64,000 nt of DNA from the NCBI RefSeq assembly GCF_030704535.1, contig NC_081823.1, forward strand, positions 6,702,501 to 6,766,500, read 5' to 3'. Position numbers and translations under genes: made by a program. Positions within the stretch are counted from its first letter, which is position 1, and each line of letters starts with the position of its first letter. This DNA comes from Vitis vinifera (lineage: Eukaryota; Streptophyta; Magnoliopsida; Vitales; Vitaceae). Below, piece by piece: positions 37,642 through 52,900 of the stretch. The notes beneath the pieces were generated by a model. That model saw only the letters and a program-made list of their open reading frames with translations. It searched no databases and was not told the DNA's origin.

Positions 37642-40600
37642 TTAAGAAGGAAAGATGTCTTGGAAAAAGAGGTTGAGATCGCCCTTGAGAATGTCAAATG
37701 CCAACATCTTGTCCACTGCATCCTGCAATCAGTTCAGCCAATTTGGCTTTAGCAATGTAGGAACAAGATATATGGAAATTTCAAATTCATTCTATTTGAG
37801 ATTTAGGTTCTGAATGCAACACCTTGTACAGCTGATCCTGAGCCGATATTCTCTCGTTGCACAGACGCTCAACATGCTTATTATTTCCAATAGCATCCAA
37901 TATACATGCTGCTCTCTTAATAACATCCTCTGGAACACCTACATGAACAATGTAGTAAGTAATGTCAGAAAATTGATACCTCTACTGAACTCTTAACGAT
38001 TTTTAGTCACAGGAAATAAATGCATATTTGAGACCGAAAGCTCTTACAAAAGAAAGGACTTTGATACAACAAAGCAGCAGAGCAGGAGTGTCATTAATCC
38101 TAAGTATGAAAGGCTACTCTTGACTCTCTTGAGGATTTTCTCTTGGACACCAAAATTTTTTATGACAAGACAATATGAATGATGATGCAACGGAACAGCA
38201 CATGTCCAGGGAGATAAACTAACAAATGATGCATCATCTAGTTTTCATACACATTCTGCTATAGTCAGACCATGGAAACCACATGCGTTTGCCTGTCTAT
38301 CTATGTAATGATCAGAAAAGAGCTAATCGTTCACTAGGAAGATTTATATAGTGCAGATCCAAAGATTTATGTCTTTTATCTTTTCGTTTTCTCTTTTTTT
38401 TTTTTTTTTTTTTGCATACAAAATTATTCTCAATGTACTACTGCAATATGAGGTTATCAACATGAATCATGTTCAATCATTATAAGCAGCTATCAAAAAA
38501 CCATGATCTGCATGTCACAAATCTAAATAAAAAAAGCAGCCAACTTTTGGATCCATGTATGTTTAAGACGTACCAGCAAGTAGTGCACAGTGCAGCCCTG
38601 CACAATGCAAACTGAAAAATATGACCTCCAATAAAAAAATTTGGTAGGCATCCCCAACTCAAAGTAAAAAAAAAAAAATACATATCCTCACCATAGCTAA
38701 GAAGTGCATGTCCAGGAACTAGCCTGAAAGACATGAGCAAAGAATTCACGTTTTACCATAACTAATGTTAATGGAAAATCAAAATAATCTACAAATTGTA
38801 AGTTGTCTACCTACATTTTTTTGGCTCAGTAAGCCAGATACAAGGCTGATTCACTATTCAAGGAGTTTGACCCAGTAATTATAAAAAGTTGACTAAGTCG
38901 TGAAAAGAAACAGTAGATGGTTGTTCTGTCTACAAATGTGCACAAACTGCTGAGATAGGTATCATGAAAAAATTGCATGTGGAGTTGGGTCTGATCATCA
39001 CAAAGGAGACTATATTTCCATTAATCAAATAGTCTACACTCTACAGGAAGCAATAGAAACTTACCGATAAAGGAATACGATATCTTCAATATCTGTACAG
39101 TTGTTGTCAGGTCTCAGCACACTCATGGTGTAAAACCTGATTTTCTCAGACTGCAATTAGCAAATAAAAATAAGTGTCCCTTTCGTGGCATGAAAGACAC
39201 AAACTCTGAATAAACTTAAGTAGCAGATCTATGAGCGTATACCTTTGGTAAGCAACTCTCATTGAACATCTCAGTCAAGTGAGTGCAAACCAGAACCTGC
39301 AAAGCAGTAGACATATTCCATTGCAAGAATATGTAATGATTATATAGATATACATTTCTTACCAATTCTTGGAAGAGGCAGGAGGACAACAAACCTTTGG
39401 AGGGTCATCACTTGCAACAAAATGATTAATAGTTCCCCCAAGGAGACCAATACCATCTGGAATCAAAATCCAGAACAGATTCTAAGAGAAACAATAAATG
39501 TGTTATTATGATTAACTTGAAGGTTATGTTTGGTTCCTGGAAAATACTAAAAAAAAAACTGTTAATGAAAATTATTTTCTCATGTTTAGTTTACCATGGA
39601 AAATATAAAAGAAAATCAAACATAATTAAAATTAGTTAAAAAATTATGCATTTTCAAATTATTTAATATTTATATAGAAGTGGAAAAATAACTGAAATAG
39701 GTTTGAAGGAGCATATCAAAATAATTTATTAACTTTAAATCATTTTTTTTTCCCTTCATTTTTTTTTTTTTTTCTATTTTTCCTCTCTATTTTCTTTCCC
39801 TCACATTTTCCCTTAAATATATGGCCAAAGGATCTAAGAAATGGACAATCATAATGGTGGAAAGGCTAACCTTCTGTAAGAGTACCTTTACCAAATTCAT
39901 CCAGCAAACATAAAGATCGAGAGTTTGCGTGCCTACAAATGTTCTCAAGAATAACTGTAGTCATGAACCAAAATGAATAATAATTATAGATGTGAAATGT
40001 GGTTTCTACTTCCTAGCACAGAAGCTACGAATTTCTAGCTATTCAAAATATCTTACAACTCTCAATTCTAAATTTCACTTCCACAACAATGAAACCAGGT
40101 GGACTTTAACAACCAAAACAGGGTACATCATACACATTGGCATAGCTCAGACACCAAGAAATTTGGAATGCAGATTCATCCCACAACCATTAATTCAGTA
40201 ATTTGCAAGCTATCATATCCACCTATGTTAGATATACCTTAACATCATTCCCACTTGATGCAGATCAATCATAAATGTTGATTGTTCTGCAGTCATAGGC
40301 TTGCTTCCCATTGCACAAAATATCCTGCTAATAACATAATTGTTGTTAGTTTGGGCAGTTGGATGTTAATATGTTCCAAGAACCTTATGAATGGAACATG
40401 TTGCCAGTATAAGGGATATACCTATCTGTCAAACCCACAGTTGCAGCATCTGCTGGTACAAAACTTCCAATATGGGAAAGGAAAACAATTAAAGCCACCT
40501 GGAAAACCAAATATTTCATGAAATATAACTTTATGATAAGCACTTCATTGATGCATAAATCACCTTTTTGAAAAGAATGACACGTATTGATGAATTTTGC

Positions 40601-43600
40601 CCCAGAACAAAATGAAATGCAGCACAAGTGTGAGTAGCCAAAGTGGTGCTACATATTTACATATAGGAGGGTTTGAGACAACCAAAAAGTATGCTAAAAT
40701 AGGAATGTCCTAGTTACATGAATACCTGCTATCCTTACATGGATAAATAATACATATTTCAATTTACTTCATTGGGTTTACCATTAGAAAGGAATCCCAA
40801 CTGAGTCAAAACATGATCACCACCACAGCCAGAAGAGAACATACTCAATGATAGACACTTCATAATTATTAAGAATTTTGAACAGAAAATCAATTTAAAT
40901 CAACAAATATCAATAAGACATTATATCTAAAATTTATTAAAAAAAGAAAGGAAGAGACAGCAGAATCATCAATCCATATTCATGAAAAATAAAATAAAAA
41001 ATAAAAAAAAAGGTGAAAGGCTTGAGAACAGATTAGCTTTGTGTTCTACGTCTGAATTCCATACTGGGGACAAAGAGGCAAACATACACATGTAAACAGT
41101 CATGATGCATATAGTCATACAAACATCGCCCACCCACAAGCATATGCGTGCATTAATGGTATTAGAATGTTTGTGCATGTGGTGATAATGGGGTAGAACA
41201 AGGCTTCACAAGGAGAATGAATATCATTATTGACCTGCTTTATGTAGACGCTCTTCCCTGAATAATTGGGACCAGTGATGATATTAATTCTTCCTGGAAA
41301 CAGAACAACCTTGAAAGTTTAACAAGAATAATGGGTATGTTATATGCAGAGATGGGATTAGGCTTTTGAGTTAAGATCGGCATCAAATGCTAGTTGAAAC
41401 ATGTGATTCCAATTACCATCATCAAGAATCTTTGTATCATTGGGAATGAATGTGTCTACTGTCATTTCCTGCAAAACATGTCTGCTGGCCATATAAACTG
41501 GTTGTTACTATCCTCGTATGAAAATACCCGATCATATTATTTCAGGTTCTTTCAAAATGACATTGATGCAAATAAAACCATGGTCAGCAGAACATGCTTT
41601 CCCACCTTCCATTTCGTATATCAAGTAATGAATCTGCACTCAAAACAGGCCTCACATAGTTGTTCTGATGAGCAATCAATGATAATGACAAAAAGCTAGA
41701 TAGCAACATGGAAGTGCAGTTAGGAGAAGACATCCAGAGGAGAAAAACAATACATAGGGACTTACAAGGGAAGATGGGAAAAAATGGTCGAAATAGTATT
41801 TACCAATCAAGTTCAGCAGCAAAGCTCACTGCCTTGAGCAAATGCATTGAGAATAGGAGTATATGTGACACCAAGTCTCTAGTAATTGCCCTCTCCATGT
41901 CTTTAACAAGGAATTAAAAGAAGAAACATTACAAAAAATGGATCAGATATGTGCATTATCTAAACCGTGTCATGGTATGTTACTGTCCTGGTCTTGGAAA
42001 CTATTAGTTTGTGCCCACAGGGAACAAAACGAAGGGAAGGGAAAGAATGTTCCACAATTACCATAAGTTCAAGCACATAACAATATTGTTTAGCTATCTT
42101 GTACAAAATAAATTACATCTTACATATATTTTCTTGAGAATCAGAGTCCAAAAAAGTTTTGAAATTCTGATGTGGAAGAACACATAACAGGATCCTTTTA
42201 CCTACATACCTAGAATTTTATGATATATATCTCCAAGTAGGTTGTCCAATTCTCGCGTCTTTGAGGTGCGGTAGAAGAATTTTTTTGTATCTCCATCCCC
42301 ATCTGAGAACTTGATTTGACAGCCATGAGTTATTAAGTAGACAAAAAAATATATGTTACCTACATAAACTAATTTTTTTTCCAACCATCTACTTACTGCA
42401 AATTCAAAATCTTGAAGTTTTTCTAGTGTAGTTTCATCAAGTTTGTCTTCAAAAATGCACATCAAGTATCCTATAGAGAACAAGCAAAGCAACAGCATTC
42501 ATCAAATATGGTAAAATTTAGTTACAGATTCGCAGAAAAATAATAGGAACTCCAGAAATACTCCATTTGAAGACATGTTCAAATATTAATATTTTCAGAA
42601 AAGGAATCATATAATAAATTTCCTCTATCGGTAGAGATTCAGATGTAAAGTAAGAAGATGAAGCTCACACAACTCAGTTTAACTCAACAGAGCTTTTCTC
42701 TGACCAACAAGAAAAAGAAACTAATAAGAAATCACTTGGGTGTACATAATGATTTGATTATGGGCTCAAATCCAGATAGGTTAAATTTGTAAGAAAATTG
42801 GTTATTCCACATGATATTAGAACTCAAGTTGACTGGAGGTCTCATGTCAAGCCCTCCCTTCATTATTTATATGTCTAATTATGTGATCATAAAAATGTGA
42901 TTTGTTTGCAAGTAATACCCCCTGTGCCTTCCATACTGGGGTATTGGGGAGGAGGGGGGTGGGGGTGTGTGTTGGGGGCGGCGAGGGGGTTTGGGGCGGG
43001 GGGGGAGAGGGAGGTGGAGAGGGGTGGGGGTTGTTAGAGTATGATTTACATTATGGACCCAAATCCTAATAGCTTAAGCTTTTAAGGAAATTGGTTACTC
43101 AGTATTTTTCAACTTTTCATGTCCGTGGTGTATTCAAATCAATACAATTATCTTTTGAAATATCCTCTTCAAACCCACCAGACAGAAAAAAAAGGTCCCT
43201 CCCTCTGTTTCTTTTGGTTAGTAGCTCTAAATTTAAACGACAGTTTCATTAAAAATAAATAAATAAATAATCATATTGTTGTGGATTCTGAAATGAATAA
43301 AATTAAAATTTGTGGAGATCAGTTATCATGTATAGGATTTGACCCTCCAAAGTTGGCAGATTCAAATTTGACATGTGGTAATGAAAACAAGAAATTAATT
43401 ATGTGTAGATTTCAGAAAATCCTTACATTTCCAAAACATTCCCATAAAGATTTAATGAAATACACCAACAAATACAAAAAAAAAAAGGGGGGTAAGGATG
43501 TTTCAAGTATGTGTGTGTTTCTGTATGTGATTCTCTAAGTATCTTTTAGAGCCTCTATGGGAGTGATTCTGGGTGGACCAGAAGTGCTTCCTAATACTTA

Positions 43601-46600
43601 AAAGAGTTTCCTTAAAAATATTAATTTTGGCAAAGTTTTAAAAATGGTTTTAGAACTCTAAAGAATCATTTGAAGTGATTCTTGAATAGCATTTGATAGG
43701 TGTTTCGTCATTAAAGCGTTTTTTATGAAGGCACTACTAACAAAAGTGTTGCAAGGTAAAAGCATTTTCAACATTCTCACTCACAAACTAGCCATTAGAC
43801 ACCTTTTCAATTCTTCCCAATGCACAATATCCATTTTCATAAGCCAATCATGATGCCTCAGTAATTAAGGAATAAAAGAAAATGATATAGTTTCATACAG
43901 GAAAGCTCCTTTAGACTTTGTCATATACTAATTTGCCTGATACAAGAGGGAGGATATTGCTTGGCACCAATGAAAAATAAATTACATAAATATACATATT
44001 CAACCCTCAGAAATTATACCATCCACTAACATTCTCAGAACAAAAACTTGTAAAGAAATATAGACCAACCTATTTGGTGTATATAAACAATACAGGGAAC
44101 AAGCTTGCCTCCGCAAAAATGAGGAAGTCGTGCAAGTTCTAATGATGACACCTGCAAGGCACTGTTATATTCAAAACATGACTAGATGTAAAATCCATGA
44201 CAATTTTCTCATTGTTGAATTTGATCCATAAAACAGTTAAATAACTAGTACCTCTTCCAGAAATTCTGGCAATTCTTCATATATTTGCCTTAGCTCATCC
44301 AACTAAGTGTCAATGAAAAGGAATTGTTAGTCAACAATCCACATACTAATGAGAACCTTGTTTGATGAAGCATTGAAGTTTCTCACAGAAGCAAGAAATT
44401 CTATCATCTCTCAATATTGAATTAGCTGGGGAGATTTCACCAAGAAAACTTTATATATATATATATATAATATTATTATTATAAGGTGGAGATTTTACAA
44501 AAAGAAAGGAAAAAAAATAGGTAAATTATGTTCCATGGTACAGGTTGAATAAAATAAGCAAGTTTTAAATATCTACATGCCATGAAAAGACAATAATATA
44601 GGAAAATCACTGACAGGAACTTTAACCTCATCACAAAAACCCTCTTTCACTAGTGTTCCATAACCCTTCTCTTTACTTCTGTTCACATCAATAACACCAA
44701 TTACCTACAAACACAAAAGAAAAACATAGTGCTCTTTTCCTTTTTCAGTAAGACAAAAATAGAGCTTTCAACAAATACATTTAAGATAATGAGGGATTGG
44801 GGGATAACGTAACATTTAGAAAATAAGGCTTTCAGATTGACATGAACAATGAAGTTAGTCTGAAGCACACTCTAAGAGTGTTGAACCACTACAGCAGTAT
44901 ACATTTTCACATAAAATATTGATGGAACCTTCAAAAAGATGGTTTTTTTTTTTTTTCTTTTTGATAGACTACAAAGAAGGAAATTTGCAAAAGCTTTCCT
45001 GTTGCGTGGCATCTTGTTGGAGAAGTGTAAGCATAACATATATAGCTGAACAAAGATTAAAGAACTAATATAGACTAACCAATTCATAGACATAAGCCAA
45101 CTCTGTTGTAATGCATGAATGAGCCTGCAATAAGCTTAAACAAACATACACATCAAGAAACTGTAAATGTATATAAAAATACAGAGTCCTACAGAGAGAG
45201 CAATTGAAGCAATAGTTTGATACCTTTTCAACAATGTCCAAATTCAAATACTTCACTTGCTCTTGAAGACTTTCTGAAATGCCTACTTCAAATATCTTGT
45301 TCACATGCAAGAGTGAACAAACACTCTAAAAGAGATCAAACAATGAAAATAGTGAGCCAAAAAGATTTCAGGTGCTTGAAATCTTAGAACCAATGAAGAA
45401 GGGCAACTTGCTTTAACACACTGTATAAAGGTCAAAATATGCTTCCATTGCTGCTTAAGGATCGAATTCAGCAGTTTATTATCAATAGGGAAATGCCCGA
45501 AAGTGATGTGTTTACCAATGCAATCAAATGACACTTTGTTGCAAAGTAATCCGATGTATTGACAGGATGCAGATGTTTTATTTATCCAGAGTCAAAAGGG
45601 CAGCAAACCTCCAGAAATTTAGACACACGAACCAGGCTATATTTATGTCTAAATTTACTATATGTTACGACAATTAATGTCTAACATGCCAATCATCAAG
45701 GGTGACTATTGTTCAATCTGAGATCTGATAACCACCTAGTACTACCAAGCATCCTTGGCATCAGCTCAGCAGATGGGTAGTTTACGAATATCAAATGAAT
45801 TGGAAAAACAGATCTAACATTTGGTGCATAGAATATAGAGGTAAACCTACCTTCAAAAAGGATGCCCAGTCAGTGCTTGTGCATATGGAGCTTGGGGAGT
45901 TGAATTTCTTCACAAAATGAAAAACATTAAGCTTCAGAAACTTCAGAATTAAAAAATACATGTGCAAAAGAGATACTTCCATAATGGAGAGTCATATCAG
46001 ATGATAATGATGGACTATTAGTATCATCATCAAGAACAACCACAAAATGGGCTATTGTGTGTTATAACTGACAGAATTTTGCTATGATTTCAATATGTAG
46101 TATGCCAAGCCAACATCTAACAAGTTCATCATTTAGTGCAGCAAAGAAAGGATGATATAGTAATGAAGAATAAACCTCTAGGGTTTATTCATTAAAAAAG
46201 GAAGAGAAGGATAGTTTAGTAGGATAGTCTAGTTTCATTGTCCTATTAGAGTATTTTTTTGTAGGATTGGTTTTAGTATTCATTTGTTAATTTTTTATTT
46301 TAGTTTGTTAAGTTTCTATTTTAGTTAGGGGTTGACTTCTTGTCAAGTTTCTATTTCATTTAATCTTCTTATTATGTCAGAAAAGTTTTTATTTCTTTTA
46401 GTGTCTAATAATATGCCTTTCTTATATCTTTGCCTATTCTGCAAAGATACAGAATTACGAAAGTTGTCCTACTATGTAAGAGAGTCATAAGAGTCTATAT
46501 ATACCCTTATAGTCTTTAAAAGTACAGCAGGGGTTTCTAATAAAAGTTTCAGCATCTATTATGCTTTCTTTGAGGGTGTGATTACCTTTTTCCTAATTGT

Positions 46601-49600
46601 GATTGCCTTGAACCTTGGTGTGATTGCCAAGGATTTCTTTTCTTCTTTTTCAGTCATTGTTTATTTTCTTCACTTTATTCTATGACATAGAGAATCGTAT
46701 AGTGTTGGAAATTTTAACATCCTGCATCATATAGATTTCAAAAATTACATGATTCAAAAGGTTTTATAAAAGACAAAAGAAACGTTTCTACAGATTGCAA
46801 ATATATGTTAAATGTGTGTAGTTTTCCTAGCTCCAGCCACCGAATGACACCTGCATCATTGGAAAATAAAGACTAGAGCAAGAAACTTGACTTTTTGTGA
46901 AGGAGAAAGAAGAAGAGAGAGAAGATAACAGAATTTTACCTTCAATATATAGGGAATATCCTTTACAGACTTCAGTGTTTCTCGTAAAGAAACTGTCAAT
47001 TCTTCAGAACAAAGGAAGAATGATATCTTGATTTGTTAAAGAAAAACCCTTGCTGTGGCATATTAAGGATGATTTGGAGGTCAATGCTCAGATATTATTG
47101 CTTCAGACAAAGCAATTTCATTTTACAAGTGTAGTTCTCGAAATTTTTATGTGCTTAGGTCATTCAACAAACCACCATGAAAGGCTGTCTCACAAAATTG
47201 TTAAGGCATATAAACCATGTTACACACCGCAGGCCACTGATTCAGGCTTCACAAAGCAAGAGTCAGCCTAACCCATTTTGACAATGAAAGGATACAGCAT
47301 TTAGACGACTGTTCAAGTTTTCAAGGTCTAGTATAGGCCGCAAGAACCAGTTTCTAGAGCAAGATAGACCAATTATCCAACTCCTCACATTAGAGATAAT
47401 GCCATTAGTTGCACCACAAATAGCTGAAACTGATTTTACCTTAATAGACGTCTACCCATTGGTGTTACACACTGAATCAACAAAAATAATTTAGTCCAAA
47501 TCAAAACACACTGAAGAACTAAAAATCAAATGGCTTCGCATACCTTATTCATCATTCCAAACACAGAGAACCTGAAGATCAAGGATGTCAATACTCATCT
47601 ACTATTAATACAAACTAATCAGAATATGTTTCAGCACATACCCTTCTTTTGCTCTACCAATGCCCATATGGCTTGGGTGTTTGTCTATTTGGAAAATCTG
47701 CAAGGCCTCGTGAGCTGCTGCATCAAGTTTGAGAAATTTGTGTCTGGTTTTGTTTGTCAAGTCATATATTTTAGTACACATTTCATTTACTGAATTTATT
47801 AGTTTTCCAGAAAAAAAAAGGGTGGGAGGGGTAGTAATTGGCTAATCAATCGTATCCTGTGGCATTGGAAATAATATTCTATATTGGATTTTGGATTGCT
47901 TTTGCTGTAAAATCACCGATTATACCACTACATACATGCTTACCTCTGGCCCATGGAGAAGCACATTAAAGTAAAAACAAAATCATTTCAGTGCTGTAAA
48001 CAATGTATAAGAGGATACAATGAAATTTCTGTGACAAAATCAATTGTAATTGATGCATTCCCACATTCCTTTTGCTCAAGGGTATCAACAATCCTCTCAT
48101 TCTCCAATATGGCAAGAAGGCCCCCACTTGCACGAACTTGAATGTCACTTCCAATATCCATCATAGAACTCAGCTGCAATTGGTAGAAGAACAAAAGATG
48201 CTCAACATGCATATCAAGGTAGACACACAAAACATATTTATTTGGGGTCCCAATAAGGCAGTAATTTCTCAAAAATAGGATTTCAGGGTCAATAGCACTC
48301 TGAAACTATTGAAAAGGAACATCAACACAATGCAAGATTTTACATGATTTCATCACATTGGAGACTTTAATGCCATAGTTGGAAACTAGAAAATGTTTTG
48401 GAGATTCCCATTATCTAAATAGTAGCAAACAAAAGCCATATTTATAAGCCCACAACCGTGGACTGCTCTACACAATTTGAAAACTAGGAGAACAGCAATG
48501 CAATTGTCATCAGGATTCAGAAACAAAAAAGTACTCGTAAGTAATTACAAAAATTTGGATCGGTCATAGTAAAGCATGTGTATCACATGAAATAATTTCT
48601 AAAACTTAAAAATATGACATAAAACATCATTTGAAGAATTAACAACTATTATATGGAACCAAACATGGAATCTCTTCCATCCTAATTTCAGGACTAAATT
48701 TTTAAAGTAAATATTCTACTATTATTTTTTACTCAAAATAAGTCAACCTCATGCTTATTTGATTTTTTCAATCATGCATTAAATCTTTTGGTAGCACAGT
48801 TAGAAAAGCTCCCTAAAACTTTTATCTAAACATTTTAACTGTTTGGTGCATAATTTTCTAATCACATGATCAGAAAACTTACAGATCAAACAACTGGACT
48901 TCCCAAAAGTTAAGCATATCACCTAACTTTTAACAAATATATGTCTCTTCTGTGGTCAGAGCCAGATAGATCCATTGAATGAAATTGCCAGATGTTTGCT
49001 GCTAACCTCCTGCTTTAAGGAAAATATTTTCTATAATTCCCAACTTGGAATTCTTTTATTTCAGTTTTTAGTTTCCCTAATCCAGTGCCCTTAAATACGA
49101 AATGAATTTTTGCTTACATTGTCAGACACCTTACTAGTCCATATCGCATCCAACCAAGATTGAAGATATGATGCAATATGCTCTTTTGATTAGCCTAGTT
49201 TTCAGCTCTATTTGCTACTACACGAAATTCAGAATCCCATCATGCAATCTTTGGTTAGCCCAGTTTTCAGCTCCATATTGTAGTGCATGACATTAGGAGT
49301 CCCATAATCTTCTGCAAGAAGAGGATAAGCAAACTACTGAAGGTGCTTCAGATAATATTCAAAATTGGAAGTACTTGTACAAGGGATGCTTCAAATGTCC
49401 CTGCAATCATTTATCTGCTCTTGATTAGCCGGTTTCATCTCAAACTTATGAACATTGAATTGTTCCACTAATTGCAACCCTATTTGACCTGTTCATGCCC
49501 TTTGTTTCCATATTCTAACAGGAACAGGTATGCAATAAAGCAATCTTATTAAACTATAGCAGCAGTTACGTTATAGCAAATGATACTGCATGCAACATAC

Positions 49601-49875
49601 GAGTCAACCACAACTTGAGGAGCTTGAAGAAACCAACCTCGAGATGCAAAGGAACTTTTATTTCAGAAACACAACAAGATATGAAATATCACAAACCGGA
49701 GCCAACATACGTGACTTTTTAACTTACAAAACAAATTCTCTCCTTGATGTTTAATCCATCGTCCATCCCAGTTACTCTAAGGTAAATCAGTCTGTGATAT
49801 TCCAAAAGAAAAATAATAATATTAATAATAAATAGAGAGAGAGCAAGAGGAATCAATTTATCAATGGAAAAGTAT

Positions 49876-49917
<42 letters not shown>

Positions 49918-52900
49918 ATCAAGATTAAGAAAGATATATGATATAATTCTTCTAACACTTCTCAGTAATGTTTTCATATATGGTAAAGATATTTAAACCA
50001 TATTCCATGCATTGAGTTTGCAAAAATCAACTACCTGCAGGAAACCATTTCATGCCAGATATCTAATAGAAAAGCAAATGAAATATTGGTTGTTGAAGCT
50101 TTTTTTTTTCCTTTCTTGCTTTTTATTTATTTATTTTGGTGCAATTATTTTAAAAAGATACATCCATTATGAACTTTTTAATAACCAACTTCAGTTTCAG
50201 TTTAGCATTTGAGCATTCAACTATCTAAAAGAAATACGCAACACAACAACTTTTCTGTCAAGCTTACAAACAACTAATCATATTACTATGATCCCCTTGG
50301 AAAAATGGACATGATTTCAAATGCTTTAGCTCAAATTTCTCTTCAATTAGAAGATTCCAAAAATCTAATACAACTCCAAAGCACATCAAATAGAGCACAA
50401 TACAACATTTGGCTAATTGGTTTTATACCTGTGCCATGCTTGCTCATAGCTGAATATTGAACTTTTCATAAGCTTCACTGTAGGGGCCTCAGTTGTTCCA
50501 TCTGCATCACTTAAGGTGTAAAAAAGACCCACAAGCTAACAGTTGTAACAGTTGTAAGGCAGCATACCATACCACTTCGTTGTAATGCAGACAAGAAGGA
50601 GTCCTCACATTTAGTGCTCGTGTAAATGATTAGGGGCTTTGCTTGATACTTTACTGAAATAAGTGTTCAGTCAAGAGAAATGTATAAGATACACAAAACT
50701 CTGCACACTCAAAATAATGATTGAAAAACAATTCCCCACAAAAATTATTAGACACAATAACAGGACAAAAATAACTCAACAAAGCATCCTTGAATTCAAT
50801 TATCAAAGAACACAGCCCTAAATTGGTGAAACTGTATAAAGAAGGCCTTTTTACCATTAACAAAGAGACATGAAGTCCTACCCAAATCAATCAAAGGAAA
50901 ATCTGAACTGCCATCTTCCCAAACTTCCAGGACATGCAGTTGGCGAATACTGGAATCATAATAAGAAATTCCAACCCTGGCAATAAATTTTGGTTGAAGC
51001 CATCAATGTTAAACAAATGGATCCTACTTGATTGTTAGATTATAAAGACAATAGTCCACATTGGCCATATTTCCCTTTCATTGCTCAGCTTACCAGTGCT
51101 AGCTTTTTTTGGTCCATACAGGGTAAAGAACATTTAAGTCCTAGGATTTCAACCACATGAAGAAGAGTTTATTAACATGAATAATAGATTAACAGAACAA
51201 GCTATATCACTTGTGATGCTCCCTTTACTAGTTAGTGGTAAAAAAATTCATTCTTTTGTTACCTTTTTACACCTAGTAATTCTACAACATCACAATTTCC
51301 TGTATCATTGCTTAAAAATCTGCAAACTCGACACATTAGTTTTTAAATGAGTTTTCACCAGATCACCAATCTCCATAAACCTCAGCTCCTCATCATTGGT
51401 AAAATATTTTGCTTTTATGCATAAAATAGAAATATGTTGGGAACATTAACACAACATAATTCTTGTAGCATGAACCTCACCGATGACCGTGCAGAATGCA
51501 TGCCATATACACCTGCATAGAATCCAAAATAGTGGGTTATTTTGTGTAATATGTTAACCATAATTATATGTTTCCAATGTATGTGACCATAACCATTACC
51601 CCAATCGCTAAAAAGTGATTTACCCGATTATGTAATAAAATGAAAATAATCATTAATAAATGCCCCTGTTTTACCATAACAGAGTTGTGACAGTTCTTTT
51701 AAAAGAAATGAAATCATGAGTTTAGTTAACTTGAGTAGCTCTGAGTGCTGCCCGTAGTAAATTCCCACAACAATTCTTTAGCGATCGCAGTGGCAGCAAA
51801 TTGAGTTGGCTCAGCATTTTTCCATGTGTAGAGTTCCCATTATGATTGAACACAATGTTAAAAGTCTTTCTAGTATCAATTTTAATATTTTTTTAAAAGA
51901 CTCACATAAGTACAAGTATGATCATTAAAAAGATTAGCATTTCTGAAATACTAGGCATTCTAATGTAATGAATTGTGGCAGCACCAGTCAGTCTTTGTGT
52001 CAATGCATGCAGATCTCTTTCAATAGTCAAACCTTGCAAAATTAATATTTCAACAGGATATCAAATTTTGATATTTAATTGAACTGGCATTTAGAATAAG
52101 CATCAGTAAAGGCGACCACATGAGTATTTTCCGCATTCACCATGAAAAAAAACCCAGACATACAGGAATCGTGAGAGATAGAAATGCTACTAACCTACAC
52201 ACTTGAATTTTGTGTTTGGTTACCAAGAAAAACATAGAAAAAGAAAATAAATAAATCATGATTCAATCTCAATCTCTTTCACTTTTTAAATCTAGAGAAA
52301 ACATTAAAATAAATAAATAAACAAATAAAATAAAGGACAACAAGAGAGAAAGAAATCGTCTCAAATTAGCCTTCATGAAACATAGCATCCATCATTTTCT
52401 ATTGTTTTTCTTCAGGCTTATCAACAGAAGAAAATGGATACTTTAAATTGCAATATGTCAATCAGAACTGAGAATCTAGTAAAATAGAAACGAAGAATAT
52501 TGGAGGTGTTTTAACAACGACAAATTTAAGTTCCTTATTTTTGGTTGCCAAAAGCTCAGATCATAAAGAGAGAAAAAAAAAAGTCATCAAACATATCAGA
52601 AAGAGAAGAAATTATGATTTGAACCTCCATTTTTTTTTTCTTTTTTTTTTTGGCCATTTTGAAACTAGAGAAAACAAAGAAAAAAAAAGGAAACAAAATA
52701 GCAACTCAGAAATAAGCTTAATCTAACTATTAAAGTAAACCAACACATAGAACATAACTCAAAATTTTGTTTTTCTTTTAATTCCCTTTGTTTTTTTTCC
52801 TATTTCTCAGCAACCAACCAGAGGCAAGAAAGACGCAAGTGATGAGAAAATCATCGAAAATTTAGGCGATGTAGCTTTGAACTCAAGCTTATTAATCAGA

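Noticed and set aside
45301..45534. A minus-strand frame inside MSH5 considered as an exon
   Set aside because: Exons 45851-45907 and 45224-45325 join directly with matching phase and family sequence, so this stretch is intron.
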